Shown: positions 17,115 through 26,480, counted from the stretch's first letter. The stretch: 64,000 nucleotides of DNA from CAG-452 sp045531335 (GCA_045531335.1 JAZSDU010000007.1:14607-78606), one strand, 5' to 3'. Made by a program: numbers and translations. Notes: generated by a model from the sequence alone, not told the origin.

Positions 17115-18468
17115 ATGAAAAAAGTAGCATTTTACACATTAGGTTGTAAAGTTAATCAATACGAAACAAATGCAATGATTGAGCAATTTATTAAAGCAAA
17201 TTATGAATTAGTAGATTTTGAAGATAAATCAGATATATACATTATAAATACATGTACAGTAACTAATATGTCAGATAGAAAATCTAGACAAATGATAAGA
17301 AGAGTAAAACAATTAAATCCAAATTCGATACTTGTTGTAACTGGATGTTATGCACAGGTTGCAGCCAAAGAATTAGAAAAGATAGAAGAAATAGATTTAA
17401 TAGTAGGAAATACAGAAAAAAAAGATATTGTAAACATAGTAGAAAAAATATTACGGAGAAACTGTAGGGGTTGACGCCTCTGTCGACCCGCAAAACAACA
17501 ATATAGAAAATTCATTCACCAACAAAATCAACCTAACAGATATAAACAATCAAAAAGAATTTGTTGATTTTGGAACTACTACTTATACAGAAAAAACAAG
17601 AGCAGTAATTAAAGTTCAAGATGGATGCAATAATTTTTGCTCGTATTGTATAATTCCATATGCTAAAGGAAGAGTAAGAAGTAGAAAGCTAGAAAGTGTA
17701 ATTGAAGAGATTCAAAGTATAGTAAAAAACGGAATACAAGAAGTTGTAATAACAGGAATACATGTTGCATCATATGGATTAGATTTTAAGGATAGCAATA
17801 TAAGATTAATAGATTTATTAGAAGAAATAAACACAATAGTAGGCTTAAAAAGAATAAGACTTGGGTCATTAGAACCCAATATAATAACAGATGAATTTGT
17901 AGAAAGACTAAAAAAAGTAGATAAAATATGTGATCATTTCCATTTATCACTTCAAAGCGGATGTAATGATACTTTGAAAAGAATGAATAGAAAATATACT
18001 ACAGATGATTTTGAAAAAGTTGTGGAAAGATTAAGAAATGCATTTCCAAATGTAGTTCTTACAACAGATATTATAGTAGGATTTCCAGGAGAAACAGAAG
18101 AAGAATTCGAGACTACATATAATTATTTGAAAAAGATTAATTTTTATAAAATGCATATATTCAAATATTCACAAAGAAAAGGAACTAGAGCAGCAGTAAT
18201 GCCTAATCAGATAGATGGAAATATTAAGGAAGAAAGAAGCCATAAATTGATTAAATTATCTGATGAAAATGAAAAAAAGTTTTTAGATACATATATTGGT
18301 AAAACAATAGAAGTATTATTTGAACAAGATGAACAAGGATATTCAAAAGGACATACTTCTAATTATATAGTAATTAAAGTAAAAAAGAAAAACATTGAAA
18401 ATCAAATAATTAAGGTAAAAATAATTGACAGAGATGAATTGGAATTAGTGGGAGAACCAATGCAATAA
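17115..18468 (+). CDS. mtaB: MtaB tRNA methylthiotransferase, read through a +1 shift at CGG-A
   Basis: Radical SAM enzyme converting t6A37 to ms2t6A37 in ANN-decoding tRNAs. Frame 0 (113 codons) encodes the N-terminal methylthiotransferase domain with GCKVNQYE, CTVTN and CYAQ cysteines; it would stop at 17472-17474. Skipping C17454 continues without a stop through the radical SAM motif Cys-Asn-Asn-Phe-Cys-Ser-Tyr-Cys (about 17626-17649), GRVRSR and the TRAM-like tail, for 450 residues. A family A repeat (17463-17491) lies nine bases after the shift and is translated in frame in the linker between the two domains. Confidence 0.88.
17454..17457 (+). other. CGG-A +1 frameshift site in mtaB
   Basis: Context TTA CGG A. 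Unshifted reading stops five sense codons after CGG, inside the adjacent repeat. Shifted reading gives Leu-Gly-Glu-Thr-Val-Gly. Confidence 0.78.
17463..17491. repeat. Family A repeat inside the mtaB coding sequence
   Basis: TGTAGGGGTTGACGCCTCTG followed by TCGACCCGC, nearly the same as the left arm at 20162. In the shifted frame it encodes Val-Gly-Val-Asp-Ala-Ser-Val-Asp-Pro with no stop. Confidence 0.8.
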
Positions 18469-18509
18469 TTCTGTAATATAAATGTAATGTAAACGTAACC
18501 TAAAAAGTA

Positions 18510-18538
18510 TTGATAAAAATTGATATTTGTAGTATAAA
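18510..18538 (+). promoter_or_regulatory. Promoter
   Basis: TTGATA (18510-18515), 17 bp spacer, TATAAA (18533-18538), upstream of the 18632 gene. Confidence 0.6.
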
Positions 18539-18631
18539 ATATGTAGAAATATGAAAGTAAATTAATAATATAAATTAGAATTTACGAAAGAAAAAATAGA
18601 TATTGCTTAATATCAAGAAGGGGGATTGAAA

Positions 18632-19000
18632 ATGGGAGAAAATCCATTAAACGAAGTAGTAGGAGAAGTAGAAAACGGAGCAGTAAAAGGAATTGCTGAT
18701 GCATTAAAAAAAGTAAGCACAAGCAGTAGCTCAGAAGAAGTTGAATTACCAGGATTAGAAGGAAGTGAAACAGGATCAACATTTAAAGTTGCAGGAACAA
18801 ATTTACCAGCAAAACCAAGCGTATGGACAAAAGTTAAAAATGCATTATTCTATGAAATAAAAGTAGAATTAACACCATATCAACAAAAAATTGAAGATGA
18901 AATAAATGAATTTTTACATCAAGAAATTACATGGCAATCATTTAAATCATTCTTACTAAAAGAAGTTCCAATTACATTTAAAGGAAAAAGAGTTTTTTAA
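18632..19000 (+). CDS. Hypothetical protein, 122 aa
   Basis: No family recognised. Start at the ATG 18632 because AAGGGGG ends seven bases upstream. The N-terminal half is acidic and low in complexity (a Ser-rich run STSSSSEEVE near residues 31-40, probably disordered); the C-terminal half (about 62-122) looks folded, with TPYQQKIEDEINEFLHQE followed by hydrophobic and basic residues. No signal peptide or membrane span. It has a dedicated promoter and terminator. Confidence 0.6.
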   Translation: MGENPLNEVVGEVENGAVKGIADALKKVSTSSSSEEVELPGLEGSETGSTFKVAGTNLPAKPSVWTKVKNALFYEIKVELTPYQQKIEDEINEFLHQEITWQSFKSFLLKEVPITFKGKRVF

Positions 19001-19021
19001 AAAAATAACTTAATAAAATAT

Positions 19022-19051
19022 AAAAAGAACACTTGAATTGTGTTCTTTTTT
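19022..19051 (+). terminator. Terminator
   Basis: AAAAAGAACAC/GTGTTCTTTTT stem with a seven-base loop and T run. Confidence 0.9.
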
Positions 19052-19131
19052 GTTATAGAATACATTTGGTTTGAAAATAATATAAATATATTTTATAGAT
19101 GTTTATTCAGCATCGGAAAGAGAGGATTTTT

Positions 19132-20151
19132 ATGTCAGTAAAAGTAGCAATTAACGGTTTCGGACGTATAGGACGTCTAGCATTTAGACAAATGTTTGGA
19201 GCAGAAGGGTATGATATCGTTGCAATTAACGATTTAACAAGCCCAGAAATGCTTGCACATTTGTTAAAATTTGATTCTGCTCAAGGAAGATATGAAAAAG
19301 CAGATACAGTAGTTGCAGGAGAAGGTTCAATAACAGTAGATGGAAAAACAATAAAAATATATGCAGAAAAAGATGCAGTTAATTTACCATGGGGAGAATT
19401 AGATGTAGATGTTGTATTAGAATGTACAGGTTTCTATACAACAAAAGAAAAAGCAGAAGCTCATATAAAAGCAGGAGCTAAAAAAGTAGTTATTTCAGCA
19501 CCAGCTGGAAAAGACTTACCAACAGTAGTATTTGGAGTTAATGAAGATAAATTAACAGCAGATGAAACAATAATATCTGCAGCATCATGCACAACAAACT
19601 GCTTAGCACCAATGGCTAAAGCATTAAATGATTATGCACCAATTCAATCAGGTATAATGACAACAGTTCATGCATACACAGGAGACCAAATGTTATTAGA
19701 TGGTCCACATAGAAAAGGAGATTTGAGAAGAGCAAGAGCAGCAACTGTAAATATAGTTCCTAACTCAACAGGAGCAGCTAAAGCAATTGGATTAGTTATT
19801 CCAGAATTAAATGGAAAATTAATAGGATCAGCTCAAAGAGTTCCAGTTCCAACAGGTTCTACAACAATATTAGTAGCTGTTGTTAAAGGAGAAAATGTAA
19901 CAGTAGAAAGTATAAATGCAGCAATGAAAGCTAAGTCAAGTGAATCTTTTGGATATACAGAAGAAGCATTAGTATCTTCTGATATTATAGGAATCACATA
20001 TGGTTCTTTATTTGATGCAACACAAACAATGGTAACAGAAATTGGAAATGGATTATATCAAGTTCAAGTAGTAGCTTGGTATGACAATGAAAATTCATAT
20101 ACAAGCCAAATGGTAAGAACAATCAAATATTTTGCTGAATTAAATAAATAG
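19132..20151 (+). CDS. gapA: Glyceraldehyde-3-phosphate dehydrogenase
   Basis: NAD-dependent glycolytic enzyme making 1,3-bisphosphoglycerate. Start at ATG 19132 (AGAGAGG upstream); a longer reading from 19099 would begin in the leader and include a CGG codon, and is rejected. 339 residues with NGFGRIGRL (Rossmann), catalytic Cys in SAASCTTNCLAP and the HAYTGDQ segment. It opens the glycolytic cluster with pgk, tpiA and gpmI. Two CGT codons in the first 12 residues show that other CGN arginine codons are in use. Confidence 0.97.
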   Translation: MSVKVAINGFGRIGRLAFRQMFGAEGYDIVAINDLTSPEMLAHLLKFDSAQGRYEKADTVVAGEGSITVDGKTIKIYAEKDAVNLPWGELDVDVVLECTGFYTTKEKAEAHIKAGAKKVVISAPAGKDLPTVVFGVNEDKLTADETIISAASCTTNCLAPMAKALNDYAPIQSGIMTTVHAYTGDQMLLDGPHRKGDLRRARAATVNIVPNSTGAAKAIGLVIPELNGKLIGSAQRVPVPTGSTTILVAVVKGENVTVESINAAMKAKSSESFGYTEEALVSSDIIGITYGSLFDATQTMVTEIGNGLYQVQVVAWYDNENSYTSQMVRTIKYFAELNK

Positions 20152-20161
20152 AAAATGCAAA

Positions 20162-20242
20162 TGTAGGGGCGGACGCCTCTGTCCGCCCGCAATAGATATC
20201 ATATATGTATTTAACGGGTCGACAGGGTCGTCGACCCCTACA
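20162..20242. repeat. Composite family A repeat between gapA and pgk
   Basis: Ends TGTAGGGGCGGACGCC ... GACCCCTACA; two GC-rich hairpins with an AT-rich middle. Confidence 0.75.
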
Positions 20243-20275
20243 ATTTGATTTAGAAAATATAAAGGAGAAATTATT

Positions 20276-21463
20276 ATGAACAAAAAAACAGTTAAAGACA
20301 TAGATGTAAAAAACAAAAAAGTTTTAGTTAGATGTGATTTTAATGTGCCTTTAGATAAAGAAACAGGTGTAATAACAGACAATAGAAGAATAAGAGCAGC
20401 ACTTCCTACAATACAATATTTATTAGATAATAATGCTAAAGTAATATTATGCTCACACTTAGGAAGACCAAAAGGTGAATTTAATCCAAAATATTCTTTA
20501 AAACCAGTAGCAGAAGAACTTACAAAATTATTAAACATAGAAGTTAAACTTGCAAAAGATGTTATAGGAGAAGATGCAAAAGAATTAGTAGCTAATATAA
20601 AAGAAAGAGAAGTAGTTCTTTTAGAAAATGTTAGATTCCATGCAGAGGAAGAAAAAAATGAACCTGAATTTGCAAAAGCATTAGCAGGTTTTGCTGAAGT
20701 GTATGTAAACGATGCATTTGGAACATCACATAGAGCACATGGATCAACAGCTGGAGTTGCAGATTATTTACCAGCAGTTTCAGGATTTTTAATTGAAAAA
20801 GAATTAGAATTCTTAGGAGGAGCTTTAGAAAATCCTAAAAAACCATTTGTTGCAATACTTGGTGGAGCTAAAGTATCAGACAAAATTGGTGTAATTGAAA
20901 ATCTAATAGAAAAAGTGGATACATTAATAATAGGTGGAGGTATGGCATATACTTTCTTTAAAGCAAAAGGATATGGTATAGGTACATCTATATGCGAAGA
21001 TGATAAAATAGATTTAGCAAAAAGCCTTTTAGAAAAAGCAGAAGCAAAAGGTGTAAAACTTTTATTACCAGTTGATAATAAAGCAGCAAAAGAATTTTCA
21101 AATGATTCTAAATATATAGAAGTTGCTTCAAATGAAATTCCAGATGATTATATGGGAATGGATATAGGAAGTAAAACAATAGAAAACTTTAAAGAAGTTT
21201 TAAAAGATGCTAAAACAGTAGTATGGAATGGACCTTTAGGAGTATTTGAATTTGATAATTTTGCAGTAGGTACAAACGAAGTTGCTAAAATTTTAGGAAG
21301 TATTGATGCTATAACAATAATAGGTGGAGGAGATTCTGCAGCAGCAATTGAAAAAATGGGATTAGCAGATAAAATGACACATATTTCTACAGGTGGAGGA
21401 GCATCACTAGAATTCCTTGAAGGTAAGATTCTTCCAGGAATTGCATGTCTTGAAAACAAATGA
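20276..21463 (+). CDS. pgk: Phosphoglycerate kinase
   Basis: Transfers phosphate from 1,3-bisphosphoglycerate to ADP. 395 residues, normal length. Signature RCDFNVPL near residue 20, SHLGRPKG near 61, GGAKVSDK near 198, and the nucleotide loop GGGDSAAA near 350. RBS AAAGGAG precedes the ATG. Its stop codon (TGA, 21461-21463) lies inside the left arm of the fold-back element 21453-21576. Confidence 0.97.
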   Translation: MNKKTVKDIDVKNKKVLVRCDFNVPLDKETGVITDNRRIRAALPTIQYLLDNNAKVILCSHLGRPKGEFNPKYSLKPVAEELTKLLNIEVKLAKDVIGEDAKELVANIKEREVVLLENVRFHAEEEKNEPEFAKALAGFAEVYVNDAFGTSHRAHGSTAGVADYLPAVSGFLIEKELEFLGGALENPKKPFVAILGGAKVSDKIGVIENLIEKVDTLIIGGGMAYTFFKAKGYGIGTSICEDDKIDLAKSLLEKAEAKGVKLLLPVDNKAAKEFSNDSKYIEVASNEIPDDYMGMDIGSKTIENFKEVLKDAKTVVWNGPLGVFEFDNFAVGTNEVAKILGSIDAITIIGGGDSAAAIEKMGLADKMTHISTGGGASLEFLEGKILPGIACLENK

Positions 21464-21576
21464 AAATCAGCATCTTGCACATTTTAATTCAATCGAAAAT
21501 CCTTTGGCGTGCAAACGCACGCCTCCGGTTTTACTCAATCATTAAAATGCACAATATACTAATTTTGATTTGTTTT
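21453..21576. repeat. Family C covarying fold-back element, copy 1
   Basis: Outer 15-base arms AAAACAAATGAAAAT and ATTTTGATTTGTTTT, a conserved CAGCATCTTGC/GCAATATACTA internal region, a second AT-rich stem and an apical GCGTGC/GCACGC hairpin. The same architecture with compensating base changes recurs at 35622-35744. It overlaps the pgk stop codon. Confidence 0.7.
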
Positions 21577-21586
21577 AGATAAAAAA

Positions 21587-21612
21587 TGTAGGGGCAGGTC
21601 TTGTGCCTGCCC
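21587..21612. repeat. Short family A hairpin
   Basis: TGTAGGGGCAGGTCTTGTGC followed by CTGCCC; arms GGGCAGG/CCTGCCC. Confidence 0.65.
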
Positions 21613-21637
21613 GAAAACAAAAAAGAAAGGTACATAA

Positions 21638-22164
21638 ATGGAATTATTAGATATAGTAGATGAAAACAACAATTTAACAGGAGAATTTGTTGATAGGGAA
21701 ATAGTGCATTCAGAAGGCCTTTTACATAGAGAAGTAGGAGTAATAGTTTTAAATGAGAGTAATGAAATACTATTAGAAAAAAGAGCTTCTACAAAAAACA
21801 ATCACCAAATAAATGGGCTCTTTGTGCGGGACATATAGAAGCTGGTGATGTGCCTAAAAATGCAATATTAAGAGAAGTAAAAGAAGAAATAGGTATAGAT
21901 ATAAAAGAGAAAGATTTACAATTCTTAGATGTTTTTAGAAGAGATAAAAAATTTAAAAATGGACAACATAACAATACATATATCTATATTTATATATATA
22001 AAACAAATAAAAAAGTAGAAGATTATACAATTCAAATAGAGGAATTGAGTGAAGTAAAATATTTTCCTATAAATGTAATAGAAAAGGCACTAGAGGAAAA
22101 AAATTCAGATTATGCTTTTTATGATGAGCCATATATTAAAGAAATTTTAAATAAAATTAAATAA
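21638..22164 (+). CDS. Nudix hydrolase with a -1 frame change at A-AAA-AAC
   Basis: Family resembles the Nudix proteins related to isopentenyl-diphosphate isomerase (start MELLDIVDENNNLTGE). Frame 0 runs to 21838 and loses homology after RAST; the correct continuation (SPNKWALCAGHIEAGD ... REVKEEIG, the Nudix box with Asp in place of the first Glu) is in the -1 frame. The switch point at about 21790-21799 is the heptamer A AAA AAC, a textbook -1 slippery sequence, although a one-base loss in an A run would look the same. Either a slippage-expressed gene or a recent pseudogene. Confidence 0.6.
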
Positions 22165-22177
22165 AGGAGAAATTATT

Positions 22178-22927
22178 ATGAGAAAAAAAGTAATCGCAGG
22201 AAATTGGAAAATGAACAAATTACCAAATGAGGCTATGGAATTTATTTCAGAATTAGCACCACTTGTAAAAGATAGCGAAAGTGAAGTAGTTATATGTGTT
22301 CCATATACAGACTTATTTTATAGCTTAATGCATGCACAAGATACAAATATAAAAATAGGTGCACAAAATATGAATGCAGAAGAAAAAGGTGCTTATACTG
22401 GAGAAGTTTCAGGAGAAATGCTTAAAGCAATAGGAGTAGAATATGTAATAATAGGACACTCAGAAAGAAGAGCATATTATAATGAAACAGATGAAAGTGT
22501 TAATAAGAAACTAAAAAAAGCATTAGCATTAGAATTAAAACCAATAGTATGTGTTGGAGAAAGCTTAGAACAAAGAGAAAATGGAACAGCAAAAGAAGTA
22601 GTAACAACTCAAACAAGACTTGCTTTAGAAGGTTTATCAAATGAAGATGTAGTAAAAACAATAATTGCATATGAACCAATTTGGGCAATTGGAACAGGAA
22701 AAACAGCTACAAAAGAAGATGCAAATGAAACAATTAAATGGGTTAGAGAAGAAATTGAAAAAATATATGGAAAAGATGTATCAGATAATGTTATAATACA
22801 ATACGGTGGAAGTGTAAAATCATCAAATGCAAAAGAATTATTTGAAATGTCAGACATAGACGGAGGCCTTGTAGGAGGAGCAAGTCTTGACGCACAAGAA
22901 TTTGCAAAAATAGTAAATTACAAATAA
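22178..22927 (+). CDS. tpiA: Triosephosphate isomerase
   Basis: Interconverts dihydroxyacetone phosphate and glyceraldehyde 3-phosphate. 249 residues, normal. Substrate loop AGNWKMNK near the start, catalytic His in IIGHSERR (about residue 94) and catalytic Glu in AYEPIWAIGTGKTA (about 166). GGAG lies ten bases upstream. Confidence 0.97.
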   Translation: MRKKVIAGNWKMNKLPNEAMEFISELAPLVKDSESEVVICVPYTDLFYSLMHAQDTNIKIGAQNMNAEEKGAYTGEVSGEMLKAIGVEYVIIGHSERRAYYNETDESVNKKLKKALALELKPIVCVGESLEQRENGTAKEVVTTQTRLALEGLSNEDVVKTIIAYEPIWAIGTGKTATKEDANETIKWVREEIEKIYGKDVSDNVIIQYGGSVKSSNAKELFEMSDIDGGLVGGASLDAQEFAKIVNYK

Positions 22928-22929
22928 AC

Positions 22930-22980
22930 GTAGGGGCGTTGTCGGTAAGGAATACCTATGAGGAATACCAAACTGCGCCC
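22930..22980. repeat. Family A variant with GGAATACC arms, copy 1
   Basis: GTAGGGGCGTTGTCGGTAAG, then GGAATACCTATGAGGAATACC and a final GCGCCC. Almost identical to 24577-24628, on the other side of gpmI. Confidence 0.75.
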
Positions 22981-23041
22981 AAAGAAGAAACATTTAAAAA
23001 CAATCAAAATTTACTTAAGGAAGACGAGGAAAGATATAATT

Positions 23042-24568
23042 ATGGATAAAAATTTAACAATGCTTATGATATTAGACGGATTTGGAGTAAATGAAAATGA
23101 AGAAGGAAATGCAGTAAAAATTGCAAACACACCTAATTTAGATAAAATAATGAAACAAAATCCTACAACACTTATAAAAACAAGTGGATTAGATGTTGGA
23201 TTACCAGAAGGACAAATGGGTAATTCAGAAGTAGGACATACTAATATAGGTGCAGGAAGAATTGTATATCAAGAATTAACAAGAATAACTAAATCAATTG
23301 AAGATGGAGATTTCTTTAGTATTCCAGAATTAGTAGGTGCAATAGAAAATTGCAAGAAAAATAACTCTAAATTACATATAATGGGGCTATTATCAGATGG
23401 AGGAGTTCATAGTCATATTAGACATCTATATGCTATTCTTGAACTTGCAAAAAGAAAAGATTTTGAAGATGTATATGTACATTGTTTCTTAGACGGAAGA
23501 GATACACCACCAGCATCTGCAGAAGGATTTATAGTAGATTTAGAAAATAAAATGGAAGAAAAAGGTGTAGGTAAAATTGCAAGTATCATAGGTAGATTCT
23601 ATGTAATGGATAGAGATAAACGCTGGGAAAGAGTAGTAAGAGCATATGATGCAATAGTAAAAGGAGAAGGTGTAAAAGCAAATTCAGCAGTAGCAGCAAT
23701 TGAAGAATCATATCAAAAAGAAGTGTTTGATGAATTTGTAGAGCCAACATTAATTTGTAATAATGGTGAACCAATTGCAACAATTTCAGAAAATGACTCA
23801 GTAATATTCTTTAATTATAGACCAGATAGAGCAAGAGAAATAACAAGAAGTTTAGTAGATAAAGAATTTGATGGATTTGAAAGAGAATATTTTCCTTTAT
23901 ACTATGTATGTTTTACAAATTATGATGAAACAATTGAAAATGTTAAAATAGCATTTAAAAAAGCAGAAATAACAAATACATTTGGAGAAATATTAGGAAA
24001 AAAGGGATTAACACAATTAAGAATAGCAGAAACAGAAAAATATGCACATGTTACATTTTTCTTTAATGGAGGAGAAGAAAAACAATATCCAGGTGAAGAT
24101 AGAATTTTAATTCCATCTCCAAAAGTAGAAACATACGATATGCAACCAGAAATGAGTGCATATGAAGTAACAGAAAAAGTATTAGAAGCAATCAACTCTA
24201 AAAAATATGATTCAATAATATTAAATTATGCAAACCCAGATATGGTAGGACATACAGGGAATTTAGATGCAGCAGTAAAAGCATTAGAGGTAATAGATGA
24301 ATGTGTTGGAAAAGTAGTAGAAGCAGTAGAAAATAATGGTGGCGTATTGTTAATTACAGCAGACCATGGTAATTCAGAACAAATGATAGATTACAGCACA
24401 GGAGAACCACATACTGCACATACAACAAATGTAGTACCTTTAGTGTTAGTAGGAAAAGACGCTAAATTAAAAGAAGGAAGACTAGCTGACTTAATACCAA
24501 CAATGTTAGAAATAATGGGGATAGAAAAACCACAAGAAATGACAGGAGAAAGCCTATTAGAAAAATAA
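23042..24568 (+). CDS. gpmI: Phosphoglycerate mutase, cofactor-independent
   Basis: Manganese-dependent enzyme converting 3- to 2-phosphoglycerate. Start at ATG 23042 (AGGAAAG upstream); the in-frame extension back to 22958 lies in the repeat. 508 residues, normal. Metal and phosphate motifs visible: ILDGFG near residue 10, GNSEVGH with the phosphorylated Ser (about 61-67), FLDGRDTPP, and the second metal site ADHGNSE with GEPHTAHT near 440-460. It completes the lower glycolysis cluster. Confidence 0.96.
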   Translation: MDKNLTMLMILDGFGVNENEEGNAVKIANTPNLDKIMKQNPTTLIKTSGLDVGLPEGQMGNSEVGHTNIGAGRIVYQELTRITKSIEDGDFFSIPELVGAIENCKKNNSKLHIMGLLSDGGVHSHIRHLYAILELAKRKDFEDVYVHCFLDGRDTPPASAEGFIVDLENKMEEKGVGKIASIIGRFYVMDRDKRWERVVRAYDAIVKGEGVKANSAVAAIEESYQKEVFDEFVEPTLICNNGEPIATISENDSVIFFNYRPDRAREITRSLVDKEFDGFEREYFPLYYVCFTNYDETIENVKIAFKKAEITNTFGEILGKKGLTQLRIAETEKYAHVTFFFNGGEEKQYPGEDRILIPSPKVETYDMQPEMSAYEVTEKVLEAINSKKYDSIILNYANPDMVGHTGNLDAAVKALEVIDECVGKVVEAVENNGGVLLITADHGNSEQMIDYSTGEPHTAHTTNVVPLVLVGKDAKLKEGRLADLIPTMLEIMGIEKPQEMTGESLLEK

Positions 24569-24576
24569 TTGCACAA

Positions 24577-24681
24577 TGTAGGGGCGTTGTCGGTAAGGAA
24601 TACCTATGAGGAATACCCAACTGCGCCCATATGAACAAAGCACATTGCAAATATTGTAGGGGCGAGGTTCCACCCTCGCCC
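24577..24681. repeat. Two family A repeats after gpmI
   Basis: 24577-24628 is the second copy of the GGAATACC variant; 24655-24681 is a simple hairpin, TGTAGGGGCGAGGTTCCACC then CTCGCC. Confidence 0.75.
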
Positions 24682-24748
24682 GAATAAAACACGACATTAA
24701 TTTTTAAAAATAAAAATATATGAAGCAAATTTGGAAAGGAGAATAAGC

Positions 24749-25441
24749 ATGATTTATTCAAAAGAAGTAGAAGAAATGTGTCCAGTTGCAAAAGGAGTGG
24801 ACCATGGACCAGCACCAATACCAGAAGAAGGTAAATGGGTAAAATCAAAAGAAATTAAAGACATTTCAGGATTAACACACGGAATAGGATGGTGTGCACC
24901 TCAACAAGGAGCTTGTAAATTAACATTAAACGTAAAAGAAGGTATAATACAAGAAGCACTAGTAGAAACAATAGGATGTAGTGGTATGACACACTCAGCA
25001 GCAATGGCTGGAGAAATATTAGTTGGAAAAACAATATTAGAAGCATTAAATACAGACTTAGTATGTGATGCTATAAACACAGCAATGAGAGAATTATTCT
25101 TACAAATAGTATATGGAAGAACACAATCTGCATTTTCAGAAGGAGGGCTTCCAGTAGGGGCAGGACTTGAAGATTTAGGAAAAGGAACAAGAAGCCAAGT
25201 TGGAACAATTTATTCTACATTATCAAAAGGGCCAAGTTACTTAGAACTTGCTGAAGGATACATAACAGAAATAGGATTAGACAAAGATAATGAAATAATA
25301 GGATATAAATACGTAAACTTAGGAAAAATGATGGAAAACATCAAAAAAGGATTAGAACCTTTAGAAGCAATAGAAAAAGCAAGTGGTCAATATGGAAGAT
25401 TTGATGATGCAGTTAAGACTATTGACCCAAGAAAGGAGTAA
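24749..25441 (+). CDS. NifU/IscU-like iron-sulfur scaffold protein
   Basis: 230 residues from the ATG at 24749 (GGAG ten bases upstream). The N-terminal part (about 40-110) shows IscU/NifU-N type features: GIGWCAPQQGACKLTL, an IGCSGMTHSAAMAGEILVGKT segment (quoted in part: GCSGMTHSAAMAGEIL), and conserved Cys residues. Family members paired with GGGtGRT proteins are annotated as iron-sulfur cluster assembly scaffolds. The next gene starts four bases after its stop, so the two are cotranscribed and probably work together. Its biochemical role is not established. Confidence 0.75.
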   Translation: MIYSKEVEEMCPVAKGVDHGPAPIPEEGKWVKSKEIKDISGLTHGIGWCAPQQGACKLTLNVKEGIIQEALVETIGCSGMTHSAAMAGEILVGKTILEALNTDLVCDAINTAMRELFLQIVYGRTQSAFSEGGLPVGAGLEDLGKGTRSQVGTIYSTLSKGPSYLELAEGYITEIGLDKDNEIIGYKYVNLGKMMENIKKGLEPLEAIEKASGQYGRFDDAVKTIDPRKE

Positions 25442-25445
25442 TAAG

Positions 25446-26444
25446 ATGGCACTATTTGAAAGTTATGAAAGAAGAATTGAGCAAATCAAACCAGTAATGG
25501 AAAAATACGGAATAAAAGATTTCGAAGATGCATTAGCAATTTGTAAAGAAAAAGGATTTAATCCTTATGATATAACAAAAGAAATACAACCAATATGTTT
25601 TGAAAATGCATGTTGGGCATATACATTAGGTGCAGCAATAGCAATTAAAAAAGGTTGCACAAAAGCAGCAGATGCAGCAAAAGCAATTGGAGAAGGACTT
25701 CAAGCTTTTTGTATACCAGGATCAGTTGCGGATGATAGAAAAGTTGGGTTAGGACATGGAAACCTAGCATCAATGCTTTTAACAGAAGAAACAAAATGTT
25801 TTGCATTCTTAGCAGGACATGAATCTTTCGCTGCAGCAGAAGGAGCAATTGGTATTGCAAAATCTGCAAACAAAGTAAGAAAAGAACCATTAAGAGTAAT
25901 ATTAAATGGTTTAGGAAAAGATGCAGCACAAGTAATATCTAGAATAAATGGATTTACATATGTTCAAACAGATTTTGATTTCTTCACAGGAAAAGTAAAT
26001 GTTGTAAAAGAAAAAGCTTATTCAGATGGAGAAAGATCAAAAGTTAGATGTTATGGAGCAAATGATGTTAGAGAAGGTGTAGCTATAATGCACTTAGAAG
26101 GTGTAGACGTATCAATCACAGGTAACTCTACAAACCCTACAAGATTCCAACATCCAGTTGCAGGTACATACAAAAAAGAATGTATAGAATTAGGTAAAAA
26201 ATATTTCTCAGTAGCATCAGGTGGAGGAACAGGAAGAACACTTCACCCAGATAATATGGCAGCAGGACCAGCTTCTTATGGAATGACAGATACAATGGGA
26301 AGAATGCACTCAGATGCACAATTCGCAGGAAGTTCATCAGTTCCAGCCCATGTAGAAATGATGGGATTAATAGGAATGGGTAACAATCCAATGGTTGGTG
26401 CAACAGTTGCAGTAGCAGTTGCTGTAGAAGAAGCAATGAAATAA
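25446..26444 (+). CDS. GGGtGRT family protein
   Basis: 332 residues from the ATG at 25446 (AAAGGAG upstream, inside the end of the previous gene). The signature GGGTGRTLHPDN is at about residues 259-270. Other Gly/Ala-rich conserved stretches are GLGHGNLASM and AGHESFAAAEGAIG. The family is widespread in anaerobes and has no proven function; consistent pairing with a NifU-like scaffold suggests a metal or cluster-related role. The C terminus (MVGATVAVAVAVEEAM) is hydrophobic but not a typical membrane span. Confidence 0.85.
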   Translation: MALFESYERRIEQIKPVMEKYGIKDFEDALAICKEKGFNPYDITKEIQPICFENACWAYTLGAAIAIKKGCTKAADAAKAIGEGLQAFCIPGSVADDRKVGLGHGNLASMLLTEETKCFAFLAGHESFAAAEGAIGIAKSANKVRKEPLRVILNGLGKDAAQVISRINGFTYVQTDFDFFTGKVNVVKEKAYSDGERSKVRCYGANDVREGVAIMHLEGVDVSITGNSTNPTRFQHPVAGTYKKECIELGKKYFSVASGGGTGRTLHPDNMAAGPASYGMTDTMGRMHSDAQFAGSSSVPAHVEMMGLIGMGNNPMVGATVAVAVAVEEAMK

Positions 26445-26480
26445 TATAAAATATAAAATATTAAATTAAAAATTATTAAT

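Noticed and set aside
19099..19131. Longer N terminus for gapA containing a CGG codon
   Set aside because: The extension precedes the RBS, is not part of the GAPDH family, and M-S-V-K-V-A-I-N-G-F-G is the normal start.
22958..23041. Longer N terminus for gpmI
   Set aside because: It is encoded by the family A repeat and leader; the ATG at 23042 has an RBS and matches the family start.
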